Position numbers and translations under genes: made by a program. Under the pieces are notes generated by a model, which was not told where the DNA came from, did not search any database, and saw nothing but the letters and a program-made list of their open reading frames with translations. A stretch of DNA of 64,000 nucleotides from Boswellia sacra. Its lineage: Eukaryota; Streptophyta; Magnoliopsida; Sapindales; Burseraceae. The stretch spans positions 248,001 through 312,000 of the forward strand of contig SNVD02008113.1 in NCBI GenBank assembly GCA_013180625.2, given 5' to 3'. Below are positions 23,001 to 33,839 of the stretch, piece after piece (position 1 is the first letter of the stretch; every line of letters starts with the position of its first letter).

Positions 23001-24222
23001 CATCTCATCCCACATTTGTCTGTCACCTTCACAAGTCACTGTATGGGTTGAAACAGGCACCCAGAGCTTGGTTTGACAAGCTCAAGAGTGCTCTACTTCA
23101 GTGGGGGTTTCAACCATCAGTTTCAGATACAAGCCTATTCATTCTTAAAACTGCCAGCACAATTACACTATTATTAGTATATGTTGATGACATTTTGGTT
23201 ACTGGCAGTGATGATACTCAAATTAAGAAAGTTATATCAGATTTGAATCACAAATTTGCACTCAAAACTCTTGGCTCTGTTAGTTATTTTCTTGGATTTG
23301 AAGTTAAAAGATCCAAGAATTACATCTTACTCACACAAAGGAAGTATGCAACTGATCTTCTGAAAAGATGTAACATGCTGGAGTCAAAAGCAATTCAGTT
23401 TCCTATGGAAGCCAATTCAAAACTTTCATCAAAAGACAGTGTAGAATTTGAGCAGCCTAGCCTATACAGAAGTACAATTGGTGCATTGCAATACTTGTCA
23501 ATGACCAGACCTGACATCTCATATGCAGTAAACAAGCTAAGTCAATTCTTGCAGTGTCCTATAATCAAACATTGGCAAGCCTACAAGAGACTACTCAGAT
23601 ACATCAAAGGAACAACTCATTATGGCTTAATTTTCAGGAAAATGGAGTCAATTACCCTTAGAGCTTATAGTGATGCAGACTGGGCAAGCTCTTTAGATGA
23701 CAGAAAATCTACTTCAGGATGCTGTGTGTACTTTGGAAATAATTTGATATTCTGGTGTTCAAAGAAACAGAAAGTGGTGGCAAGATCTTCAACTGAATCA
23801 GAGTATAGAGCAATGTCTCTTGCAGCAACTGAAGTCATTTGGCTACAAAGCTTGCTATCTGAAATTGGGATCAAATTAAGTGACATTCCAATCATGTTCT
23901 GTGACAACAAAGGAGCAGAATCCTTGGCTTCAAATCCTGTGTTCCATGCTAGAACAAAGCATGTTGAAATTGATGTACATTTCCTAAGAGAGAAGGTGCT
24001 GGAAGAAAAGCTAAGAGTGCAGCATGTATCCACTGAATTTCAAAATGCTGACATTCTTACTAAGCCTATAATTGGAACCAGGTTTGAGTTTCTGCGGGAC
24101 AAACTAAATATCTATACTGAAGAATGTGCAGACCTGCAGTAAAGACTTGAACTCCAGAAAGATTCCAGAGTGCAGCAAAATTGATGCAAGTTAGCTAGGA
24201 TGTCTATCGTAAAGCCTAGCTA

Positions 24223-24236
24223 CACTTGAGGCGGGC
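24223..24236 (+). promoter_or_regulatory. Polypurine tract of the copia element
   Basis: ACTTGAGGCGGGC lies immediately before the TGTTAG of the 3' LTR. A somewhat interrupted purine tract in the plus-strand primer position. Confidence 0.7.
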
Positions 24237-24458
24237 TGTTAGTAATAATAAGGGTAATTCTGTAAATCAGTTAATCATGGACAGATTAGTCAATTGGTTA
24301 AATAGCTGTTAAGGTAGTTAATAGTTTGTTATGTCTGTTAACAATATATAACAGACTTGGAAAACAGAATCGAGTGAGAGAGAGTCAGTAAACATATGTA
24401 TACACATTGATTCATTCTTGCTTTCAATACAATATACAAGAAACATTACATTTCAACA
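24237..24458 (+). repeat. 3' LTR of the copia element
   Basis: 222 bp, TGTTAG...TTCAACA, two differences from the 5' LTR, followed by the ATTTT target duplication. Confidence 0.97.
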
Positions 24459-24463
24459 ATTTT

Positions 24464-26835
24464 CAAATTTATTCAATAAATTGGGCGAGTATTTGTTCGG
24501 GAACTAATTAGTTTTTGGATTATGCGGACTTTTAATGTCCAAACACAATATAATTATATTGAAAAGAGGTGCTCTTTATAAATTAAGCATTGGTATCGTA
24601 TTGGAGGCTATATATTGCAAATTTCTTATGAACAGTTGAATAATAATTAATGGGTTGATTGAATGATTGCAAAGATCTTATCTAAATCTTCACATAAGAA
24701 TTGATTGACAAATAACAGAAGAAGACATTATAGGAAAGGAAGAGATGATCAAATGAAGTTGCCCGATCGTGTTTGGCACTCTATTACTGGTAATTAATAT
24801 TTTTATGATTTGAATACTATTTCATTTGAATAATTTATTTTTAAAATATTAATTAAGTCTTAGATAGAGGTGAGATTTAAGAGTTAAAAATTGGGGGCTG
24901 AATCGAACTACTTTAAATTTATCTTAGTTGCTTATATCAAGAGTGGGCTTTGGGTATGAACAAAGATTAATTGTTACACGGTCTGGGATTTGAGGGGTTG
25001 GGCATGGATTTGAATCAAATTAAGTTGATTTATTGCATCTAATGTTCAGAATTCAATTGCAAATTCGTTCTTAAGTAATCTTCATTAGCAAAACTATCTT
25101 TTCTTGCTCAATTATTAATAAAAAAAAATCTTAAAACTATTTTAAATTACGGTATGTGTATGGGTGCAAAAAGACTTTGTAAAACAACAAAATATAGGGT
25201 AGATTCATTTTCACTTCTTTAGGTTTCAAGTCACTTTAATTATAAACAAAAGTATAATTACGAGGAGATGTTTATTATTTGGTGGGTGTAGATATTAAAA
25301 TGCTATATTTATTTAGGAAAATAAGTATTTATAAGATTTATTTTTAATAAGGGTTATATTTGGTATTAGGCGGTTGTGAAAGTAAATTGACTATTATAAA
25401 TTCAGGGAGGAGATTTACTAAGTAAGTGGGTGTGTTAATTAAAACAAAAAAAAAAAAAAGAGGTGTAGATAGCTTTATTCAAAATATTAATATTGGGGTT
25501 TCTTTTGGCCATTGATAGGACAAATAAGATCACTTTTCGAATGTTAGTTTGTTAACAATAACTATACTAACAAATTTGGTATCTGAAGACGTATTGAATC
25601 TTTCATCATTTTGATATGTTAGAATTTTTTTTTTTTAAATGTCATGTATGAATGAAAATGATTCCATTTTGAATGTTGACCTTGGTCTCCACGTTTTAAT
25701 GCTAACAAAATAATTGCTGATTAATACTCTAATCAACCTTGCTAAATTAATTAACTAAATGTAAGATTTTCATTTGTCGATACAATAGTCCAATTTGCAT
25801 ATATATTATTCCACAATTATATAAAATGTTTGACGTCAATGTTAATAGATAATTGACGGTCTAATAGTCTTCATACTATGCTTCATACCACATAATAATT
25901 GTTACCTCACCAATTAATCATGGTTTGTCAAATTAAATACATTAAAAAATTTCACTTGTTTAATGTTAATACCAGTTGTTAGTATATCAATTATTGTTCA
26001 ACTTTTAACTACTTATAAAATGGACGCCCCCTTGCACTCATGTGGAAACAAATAAAGACGCCACTGAATCTGTACACCATGCGATAGCTCAAGTCAAACC
26101 GCGTATTGACTTCCTCAATATGGATATATAATAAAAAATAAAAATTATAGTTGGCTTGAATAAAAATGACGAAGTTTTTGATGTTCCATAACAATAAAAA
26201 AATAGATAATTAATGTATCGTATGATTATAATATTTCAAAGTAATTAACAAAATTTAATATAGATCCCATATATAATAATAAATATTAACCAAAGATATA
26301 ATGTTTTAAATTGAAATATAGAATTTGTTAACTATTATTTAAAAATTTCAACGTATCTCTTATAACCAAGATACAAGTTATAATTATATGATTTAACATA
26401 TGCAAAGAAAAAAAGATCACAAAACGAGACTACAGTTCCTCAAAATTATACCCTCTATCAAAATTAAAAAAAAAATTAAGTTCAATTCTGCACGTATTCT
26501 TGAATGTCAAATACGTACACTTATTTAATTATGTAAATATTATTAAAAAGTCAGCAAAATTTATTTAAAAGCCCACCAAATTTAACTGAACTAATGTGCT
26601 CCGTTTACTTAATTAGATTAAGAAAGTTGCATAAGCAAAATGAAGTTGCTATCAAAATCTTCCAAATCTTTTAAGCAAAATCTTTTTCAGTCGACATCAT
26701 ATATGAGTCGTCTAAACTTTTGTCATTTCCTGCTGACCGCACAAATGAGTCGTCTTCATCTTCATTATTAACCAATTTTGCTCGTGTCCTGAGAATTTTT
26801 GTTAAGTTGTATGAAGAGTCCACGGGAAAAGGAAC
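24464..26835. other. AT-rich spacer, no gene seen
   Basis: No protein-like frame. The 25265-25440 portion (TTTGGTGGGTGTA..., GGGTTATATTTGGTATTA) resembles the reverse complement of 4314-4470. Both may be copies of one dispersed repeat. Confidence 0.55.
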
Positions 26836-27833
26836 TCACACCACCGAGGTTTGAGCTAACTAACAGCGCCTCCTCTGCCGTTGGAAAAGAAATGTTTAAC
26901 CCCGACTTTAACACTTCCATTAAAGAAAATTTAATATAGGTGTTAAAACCTTTTTAATGTTGAATAGGATAATATGGCATTAGGCGCCTGACTTGACTTA
27001 AACCACGAATCACCTAATTAATATATTTAAATGTAAACCACTCAACAAAAAGTGATTATATTCATGAAGTTGGAAAATACTTATTTAACATAAGATAAAA
27101 TAAAATCTACTTTTATTTTTTTTAAAGTTAAAGTTAAGAATAAACAATATGAACTAAATAATAGCAGAATTATTAATTTATCAATTTATAAATTGTTATA
27201 ATTCAATAACAATAACTTAAAGTTAAGTACTAACATTTTTTATTATTTATAATTATAAATTTCAAAATTTATATTTGTAATTTAAAATTATCTATTTTAT
27301 CATCATTTAACATTTAATTAATAATGATAAAATAAATAATTTTAAATTTATAAATATCAAATTTGAAATATATATTTTATCTATAATGTATTTCCTATAT
27401 ATTTAATTATAAACTTAAATTTTAAAATTATCTATTTTATCATCATTTTAATATTTTTAAGTTTTAAATTAATAATTTTACTATTATTTAATTCACATTG
27501 TTCATTCTCAACTTTAAAGTGATTAAATCTATAACATATTTCTTATATTTTTAATTATAAAATTCAAGATTTTATTTTATGTTTATGTTAAATAAATGTT
27601 TTGTAGCACTATTTTGTTTTGTTTCAGGTTGGTTAAGTGATTCACATTTGAGCATCTTAACCAAGTGATCCTGGGTTTGAGGCAGACCAATGACATATAA
27701 TTTAACATTAAAAAGACTTTAATACCATTCTTCTATTAAGCTTTTTTATCAGAAGTGTTAAAATGGACGCTAGACTTTACTTTCTAAACAGTGTGGGTGT
27801 CACTGTTATTTAGTCCAAACCTTTGGAGGTGTT
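26836..27833. mobile_element. Foldback-type DNA element: almost entirely one long hairpin
   Basis: The left arm (about 26836-27330) and the reverse complement of the right arm (about 27350-27833) align along their whole length with small gaps. Matching words occur in order: GGTTTG-CTAA-TAACAG at the outer end, TTTAACACTTC, CTTTTTAATGTT, TTATTTAACATAA, AAATAAAATC, then AATAATAG-A-AATTATTAATTT and ATGATAAAATA near the centre. No open frame of note. Ends are approximate because no target duplication was found. A transcript through it would fold into a hairpin of several hundred base pairs. Confidence 0.78.
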
Positions 27834-27948
27834 TTTTCACCGTAATTCACACCTAACCTTAAAATATTTCAAGAAGGAGACACATGGCACTCTTTTAAAG
27901 TATTTTTTAAAAATTAATGGTTCGGGTTGGGTCTAGTTGGGTTTGAAG

Positions 27949-28089
27949 GAGCAATTCTGTGGTACATCCGCTGCATTGCAGCGGATGCAACCAGGAGGCG
28001 CCATGTAGGCGCCACATCAGCGTGAGGTGCCTACATGACGGGATCTGGGCCGTCTGCTGCAATGCAGTGACTGTACCGCAGAATTACTC
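27949..28089. mobile_element. 141-bp Mutator-like MITE with perfect 9-bp target duplication
   Basis: Terminal repeats GAGCAATTCTGTGGTAC and, reverse-complemented, GAGTAATTCTGCGGTAC continue through CTGCATTGCAGC for about 35 bases. The identical 9-mer GGTTTGAAG flanks it (27940-27948 and 28090-28098). Nine bases is the Mutator-superfamily duplication length. GC-rich interior, no coding capacity. The perfect duplication points to a recent insertion. Confidence 0.88.
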
Positions 28090-28270
28090 GGTTTGAAGGT
28101 GTATACTTGAATACTGAGACCCTAACTTGACTAAATCTTCTCTTTTATACATAATTTTAGGTGATTTTAGATAGATACCCGACCACAGCTCTCCTGGGTT
28201 GAGGCAAAGCTGATCAGGTTAGGTTACCGGCCCCTATATCTCATAATAGAAATTATGAAGATAGCTAATT

Positions 28271-28272
28271 GA

Positions 28273-28329
<57 letters not shown>

Positions 28330-28345
28330 TATATATATAGTTATA
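28271..28345. repeat. (CT)n(AT)n compound microsatellite
   Basis: About ten CT units run directly into an AT array with two GTTAT interruptions. Confidence 0.93.
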
Positions 28346-29460
28346 TACTAAGCTTTGTAATGTAATTCTGAAGACATTTGAAATGTTATATATCTCGTGT
28401 CATCCACTAAAGCAATTGATATGTATAGACAATTTCTTATTCATGTCAATGGTTAGTGAGGAGTATAGTAGTACAAAACTTATGTTTGTACTTGGTTCTA
28501 GTTTCTAATATAACTATTGGGTGGCTTTTTATGGCTTTGCTGAGACTAGGCTTCGCAATAATATAGAGAGTTTAAGGGTTTCTCTCAGACTCATTGGTTA
28601 ATTTTGTGAAATTGGCAGGTAAATTAGTAAGCATTTAGCGTGGAATCAAACATAGTGATTCCAAGATTCAGAAGAATATCAAGTTTCAATTTGATACACA
28701 ATTAATAAATAACGTCCGTCATACCGACCTCGTCCCTCCCTCTTCCCCTCCCATGCTGTTACAAGTCAACCCCACCGCTACCCGAGTCTCCATCGCCTCT
28801 TCAGTTGCAAGCCAACACGGATAATTATAATAGTAAAATTCTCAACGTCGATTGAAGCATTGTATAATCAGCCTTGCTCTAATTCCCCGGATCAATTTTT
28901 TTTTTTTTGCTAAAATTGTAGGCCCACTTGCATTAATTGTGTTCCGACTAGCTTTGATTGAGCATGTCACTTTTAATCAAAGGTCTATATCTTAAATTGA
29001 ATAATAATTTTGTTTCACATGATCACGTTCACACTTCTTGAAAAGTATATTTTGTCGTTAAGCAAGTCAGAAGCTAGCCGAAATTAGAATATATCTCCCA
29101 TATCGTCAAAATATATAAATGGGAAAACTAAGAAATCTCCCTTGTATGAAATTAAGGATATATATATATATATATATTCACTATGTTCCACAATTGACTA
29201 AATAAAGTAACTAAAATTAAAAAAACATTATAATGCAATGGCGAAGATTCTTAACATTGAGATTATCGCCACATGGAAGTGTCAAATACATTAATTGGCA
29301 GTTAGGTTTATGTTCCTCTTCAGAACATTTTGTATATATGAAGGTTATCTCGTTAAAAAAAAAAAAATATTAACATTAATATATTATTACATGTCAATAT
29401 ACTCCAGTATTAGGCGAAGCAATAAATTAACAATAAAATAAAACAAAAAATTCAACACAT
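28346..29460. other. Spacer, no gene seen
   Basis: No coding signal recognised. A short AT microsatellite lies at about 29158-29178. Confidence 0.5.
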
Positions 29461-29544
29461 TGCATGATTCTCTAGTATATGTAAATGGATGTGCCAGGCA
29501 TGCAAAGAGATCATCACAAGGTCGCTCTCTATCCAACGAAGCCA

Positions 29545-29787
29545 ATGGGTGGCTACCTGTCGATCCATTCAAATAATCGGATCCGTATTTCACCTCGTCA
29601 TTACATAACCACTGGATCTGATCCTGAGAGACAAGGTGGATACCCTTTGAATTTTTTGACAGAAATTTTCTATCCAAACCTGATGGATTTTGCACAGAAA
29701 CATGATCATTTGCATACAAGCTTAATAAATAACACACCTGATCCTGATGATGTTGTTGTTGTGCTTGCTTTTGCTTGCTGGAAGTGA
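29545..29787 (+). pseudogene. Diverged paralogue of the 99-residue PGHY-repeat protein
   Basis: From an ATGGGTGGC start, the first 30 or so codons align with the intact gene at 16305-16604: MGGYLSI, a short insertion, then ISPRHYITTGSDPERQGG against ISPGHYIVTGAEVRRGG. DNA identity is obvious over ATGGGTGGC...TCACCT-GTCATTACATA. The leader is also related (TTGCATGATTCTC, GCAAAGA). After that the similarity stops: the remaining 45 or so codons (to TGA at 29785) lack the later P-G repeats and are unrelated in sequence. The frame is open for 60 bases upstream to another ATG at 29485, but homology supports 29545. Either a truncated or rearranged pseudogene, or a shorter diverged member. A GTGAGT at the stop codon could be a splice donor. 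I cannot decide. Confidence 0.55.
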
Positions 29788-31446
29788 GTTGAAGAAGCTT
29801 GAAGATGGCCTATGGGAGTGTCACAGGTGGCTGCAAGGAAGAGAAAAAAAGCCAATGGGAAAATTCTGCCCCTTGCCCAAACCTCCGAAAGTGTAACTGA
29901 AAATGGGGCCGCTTCATATATATATATATATATATACACGGATGAAGGTAGGAACTTTCCATGTGATGTTAGTTTACAAAAATGATACATCCGTAACGGG
30001 TCTTTAATAACTCACATCGGATTACACTTCATCCTAATTTCATACTACCCTAGATTTGGGTACAACTAAAATGACTCCCAGAGAAAGAAGGATTAGCTTC
30101 TCCAGGAATAGTAGCAGCAATAGCAAAAGAGACGAGACTGACTGCCCATAAGACAGTAATTTTTGAAAAGATAAGACCTCTAAACATTTTGTTGAACTTA
30201 CTAATGAATGGCCCCCTTGCAAGCAATGACAATATGCTGTCAACACAATCTGATTAAGAGCTCGACTTCTTTCAAAATGCAATCCAGATGGGCAAAAAAG
30301 CAAGGATCAGAAGGGAGCGTCACCAGGTGCTGACAAAATTTTACAAGAAATCTAGCGTTCCCCAGTAGAGAAAACTAGAAATTTGCATTAGAACCATGGT
30401 CCAAAAAGGACTCAGGGTGTCCAAGAACTGAACTAGATTTATCCCCAATAAAGCACAGTGAAAAAAAAAATTTTCCGACGGCACATGAAGTTCAAATCCA
30501 AACCCTTTTGCGGAAATTACACCTTGGCCCTTCTAACACAATTTCATGAACACCACTTTTTAGCCAATTTACCAGAACGCCCTGATTGAAAAATTACAAA
30601 ATACCCCCCATCTAAACCAACTTACTCGGAAAACCCCAGAGGGCGCAAGCTGCACCAAACATCTCGAAGAGCATGAAAGCTACACAAATACCCGCAGATG
30701 GTACAAAAGCTGCATGAGCACCCTCGGAAAGCATAGAAATCGCAACAACACCCACAGTAGAACAGAAATCACATAGATTTCCTAACAAAATTGCATTAAT
30801 CCAAAGAATCCCAAGTGGAAGGAGAACACACTAGATTACGAGGACATGTCGTCCCTAGATGCAGAAGTTAGAATCCAACAAGCTCAACGCCACTAATACG
30901 ATCTCCAATGGAGTAAGAGCCCAGCCAACTTCAATCAAGCACACACCACCAGTGCAATTCCTCAGTAGACTCCATGCTAAGTGCACAAGCCCTGGTGAAG
31001 AAAAGAAGAAATCAACAATGGAAGAACGATACCAGATTTCATCCCTAGGAGAGCAAAAAAGCAGGACAGTCTCAGATCGAGACTAGACGAACACAATTGA
31101 CAAAATCCAAATGGAGCAACAAATCCAATGCTATTCCCAACAGAATATGAAGTTCTATCCCTGATGAAGCAAGTACCAAACCAAATCCATAAGTAGGAGC
31201 AGAAATCATACAAACATCATTGAAGGACACAGGTCATCAAACCAGTCCTGCAGTGGAGCATCAGTTCAAAGTTTTATTTATCTTGAACAGAAGTCAAACC
31301 CAAGACCTCGGGGGCTCTCCTTTAGAGAAATCCCTACAACAAGGTGGCCTCTCCACAGCCAATTTCAGAGAAACTCCACAGCCAAAATTTCAGAGATACT
31401 TCCGCATCATCCGATCACCAAAACACCCCCAAAGAATATAGGCTCA
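29788..31446. other. Old repetitive DNA left of the gypsy element
   Basis: From about 30350 the sequence shows recurring CCCAGTAGAG / CCAATGGAG / CCTAGGAGAG words every 50-60 bases or so, as in a very old tandem array. The same word (CCCCAGTAGAGTAACAAG) resumes right of the gypsy element at 41047. A minus-strand frame at 30050-30187 encodes a short peptide with a signal-like hydrophobic start (MFRGLIFSKITVLWAVSLVS), not recognised and probably part of an old element. The gypsy target duplication GCTCA ends this stretch. Confidence 0.45.
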
Positions 31447-31585
31447 TGACACGCCCCAAAATCTCTTATACGAAGACTTTAGGTATGATAAAAATAAATA
31501 AAAATAAAAAAAATGTTGATTTTTTTTCATAGGCTAAGACTGAAATTCATAAACATCTAAGTACATATCATCGATGATCATTTTC

Positions 31586-31625
<40 letters not shown>

Positions 31626-33709
31626 TTATACATTTCATATGTGTTAAGTACAAACATCTAATTGTCTATTCAAGATATACTTTTACGTATACCAATATCT
31701 AAACCTTAGTACATGGTTTGCTATTTATACAACAAAATTTCCTATCATAGTCTAGGCTAATTCAAGACGCTTTCCCAAACCATAGGATGCATGCAAACAT
31801 CCAGACTCTCTAGGAAAGCTCTAGAAAATCACTAGTACGAACATTTTTTCGAGTACCTGTGGAGGAAGAGGTGAGCATATACAGCTTAGTAGGAATTTCT
31901 TAATCTCATATCCAAATACAAGCACTCATGCTTTAATGTAAATCATACACATTTGACATCTAAATACAAGCACTCATAAATTCATGCAAATTATACAGAT
32001 TCGATATCCAAACACTATCACACATCCATCCATTACCACATAATTCATCAAATGTTGTCAACAGTGCATTAATTATAACTAACACAATATAATTGTGTGA
32101 AAAACTAATATCAATGAAAATCACGTTTCTAACATAATGGTTCTTGGATTGTACACACACAATTTTGATTTCCAAACATGATTCGAGTTTGAATGTATTT
32201 AATTTCATCATATTGGTCCTTGGGTTGGCGCTTCACAGCCTTACCAATCCTAAGTCAATATAAAATGGCCTCACCAATCCCAAGTTTACTAATGCTTTAT
32301 GTAAACAAATAAAATTTTAGCACACGACTATCCACTTGAAAAATACTCAAAAATCACATCAAACTCCAATTTGAGTGAAAACACTAGAATTGAAAACTTG
32401 ATATGTGTGGAATATGATCAAAATTCTGAAATTGCAATACATCTTTCCAATTAACACAATTTTAGCAACATATACAGATTGGTCAATGAACGATATAAAT
32501 TTTCAAGATTTTGAAGCAAATTTCAGAAAATTCTTAAAAATTTTACAAAAATGCAATTAAGATGATTCCGACTGGAAAAGAAAGATAATTGAACACATTT
32601 TAAGGGAAAAATATTGAATTCCCAAGAAAACACTTCAGTAAATACCAGTTTTAAAAAACATGTAGCTTATTTTGATGACAAATTAATATAAATTCCAGGT
32701 TCAAATAAGCAAATTTGAAAATTTACCAAAATTTCATTTTAGAGCAAAATTCAATGAGACCAATGGAATTTTAAAGTTTCACATGTCTGCTTTCCATATA
32801 AAATAAGAAATCTCTAAAATTGTTTCTCAAATGATACAATTTTTAGAAAAAATTTTATCAACTCAGATGAATAGATCACGAAAATTTCAACGCAAAACAG
32901 GTTCATTAAAAAGTTTGCTAAAATTGCATTTCTCAACAAATTCAATCAAATCCAGTGGCTCCAAAATCTTTGATATGTCTACTGTCATGAACGAAAAATA
33001 AATTCCTCAAATTGAATCTCAACAAATATAGTTTCATCAAAAGTATCTAAATCAATTAGATGAAACAGGGCAATTTTTCAACTTTCAACATTCATATTCA
33101 AAAATTCGCCAAAAATGCATTTTAATTCCAATTCAAGCAAAACCATTGGCAAATTAAAGCTTTATACGTCTAATTTGACAAAAAAAAAAAAAAAAGAAAA
33201 GAAAAATAAGCATGATCAGAACTGAATCAAATACACAAGATCAGAACAGGGCATGTCATCACACTAGCAGGACTTTTCAGCAACTATAACATCTTTCTTT
33301 TCAACTCCTAATCATCCAATATTTTTACTCATTTCAACACATAAACTTTAACAAAATCAGTTTAAATCTAACATCAACATAATACAAATCAGTTATCAAT
33401 TAATATAAAATTAAAACTTTACTTAAATTTGGACACAAAATTAAGAAACCCCTACCATGATTCCAAGAAAAACTCCTTACTCTTCCTTCTCTTTCACCTT
33501 TCCTCTTCTCCTCCTTCTCTTCTCCCTCTTTTCTTCCTTCCCGTAAGCCTTTCCCCTTCCCAAATGAGATCAATTGTTTTGGCAATTTCCAAGTCAACTT
33601 AATATATGGACATAAAATTTCCTTCAAGCCCAACACGAAGGTCAATATCCTATACCTCCCTGTCATGTTGTTTATTCTTATCGACACCCCCTTCACATAA
33701 TTTATATAA

Positions 33710-33761
<52 letters not shown>

Positions 33762-33805
33762 AATACATTATAAGAAATAAGTATTTAAATTTTCAGGATA
33801 TTACA
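31447..33805 (-). repeat. 3' LTR of the gypsy element
   Basis: On the minus strand it runs TGTAATATCC to GGGGCGTGTCA. It contains a (CA)n microsatellite (about 31590-31622) and an (AT)n run (33716-33758), both absent or shorter in the other LTR. Confidence 0.93.
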
Positions 33806-33822
33806 ATATACCCTCTTTAAAA
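33806..33822 (-). promoter_or_regulatory. Polypurine tract of the gypsy element
   Basis: On the minus strand TTTTTAAAGAGGGTATAT precedes the TGTAATATCC start of the 3' LTR. The purine core is AAAGAGGG. Confidence 0.7.
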
Positions 33823-33839
33823 ACATTTCGTGTTGGAAA

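Larger units (their letters stand above)
17964..24142 (+). pseudogene. copia gag-pol polyprotein, interrupted by solo LTR and four stops
   Basis: Starts ATG 23 bases after the LTR. The Gag N-terminus runs to 18214, is cut by a solo LTR, and resumes at 20014 in the same phase. Then come the Gag UBN2-type region, a CX2CX4HX4C zinc knuckle (CQLCGKTGH, about 20708-20749), protease DTGA in WYLDTGATDH (about 20905-20935), GAG-pre-integrase LWHRRLGHPH (about 21384), integrase (about 21570-22200), RT with YVDD (about 23179-23190) and RNase H to the stop at 24140. Premature stops are at 21569-21571 (TAA), 21935-21937 (TAG), 22469-22471 (TAG) and 22637-22639 (TGA). All are in one frame with no frameshift. 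Not functional as it stands, but little decayed. Confidence 0.95.
17719..24458 (+). mobile_element. Young Ty1/copia retrotransposon, complete with both LTRs
   Basis: Bounded by 222-bp LTRs at 17719-17940 and 24237-24458 and by the 5-bp target duplication ATTTT (17714-17718 and 24459-24463). The LTRs differ at only two positions by my reading. A primer-binding site complementary to initiator tRNA-Met follows the 5' LTR, and a polypurine tract precedes the 3' LTR. Total length is 6740 bp. Removing the solo LTR at 18215-20008 and one copy of its duplication leaves about 4.94 kb, normal for a copia element. The gag-pol frame keeps its phase through the whole element but has four premature stops. 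Confidence 0.97.

Noticed and set aside
29387..29990. Minus-strand frames (116 and 94 codons) opposite the PGHY paralogue, one with a signal-like segment
   Set aside because: The plus-strand frame has clear homology to the intact gene at 16.3 kb including its leader, so these are shadows.
33400..33696. 98-codon frame rich in E, K and R near the LTR end
   Set aside because: It derives from a CTTCTC-rich low-complexity stretch inside the gypsy LTR; the other LTR does not keep the frame.
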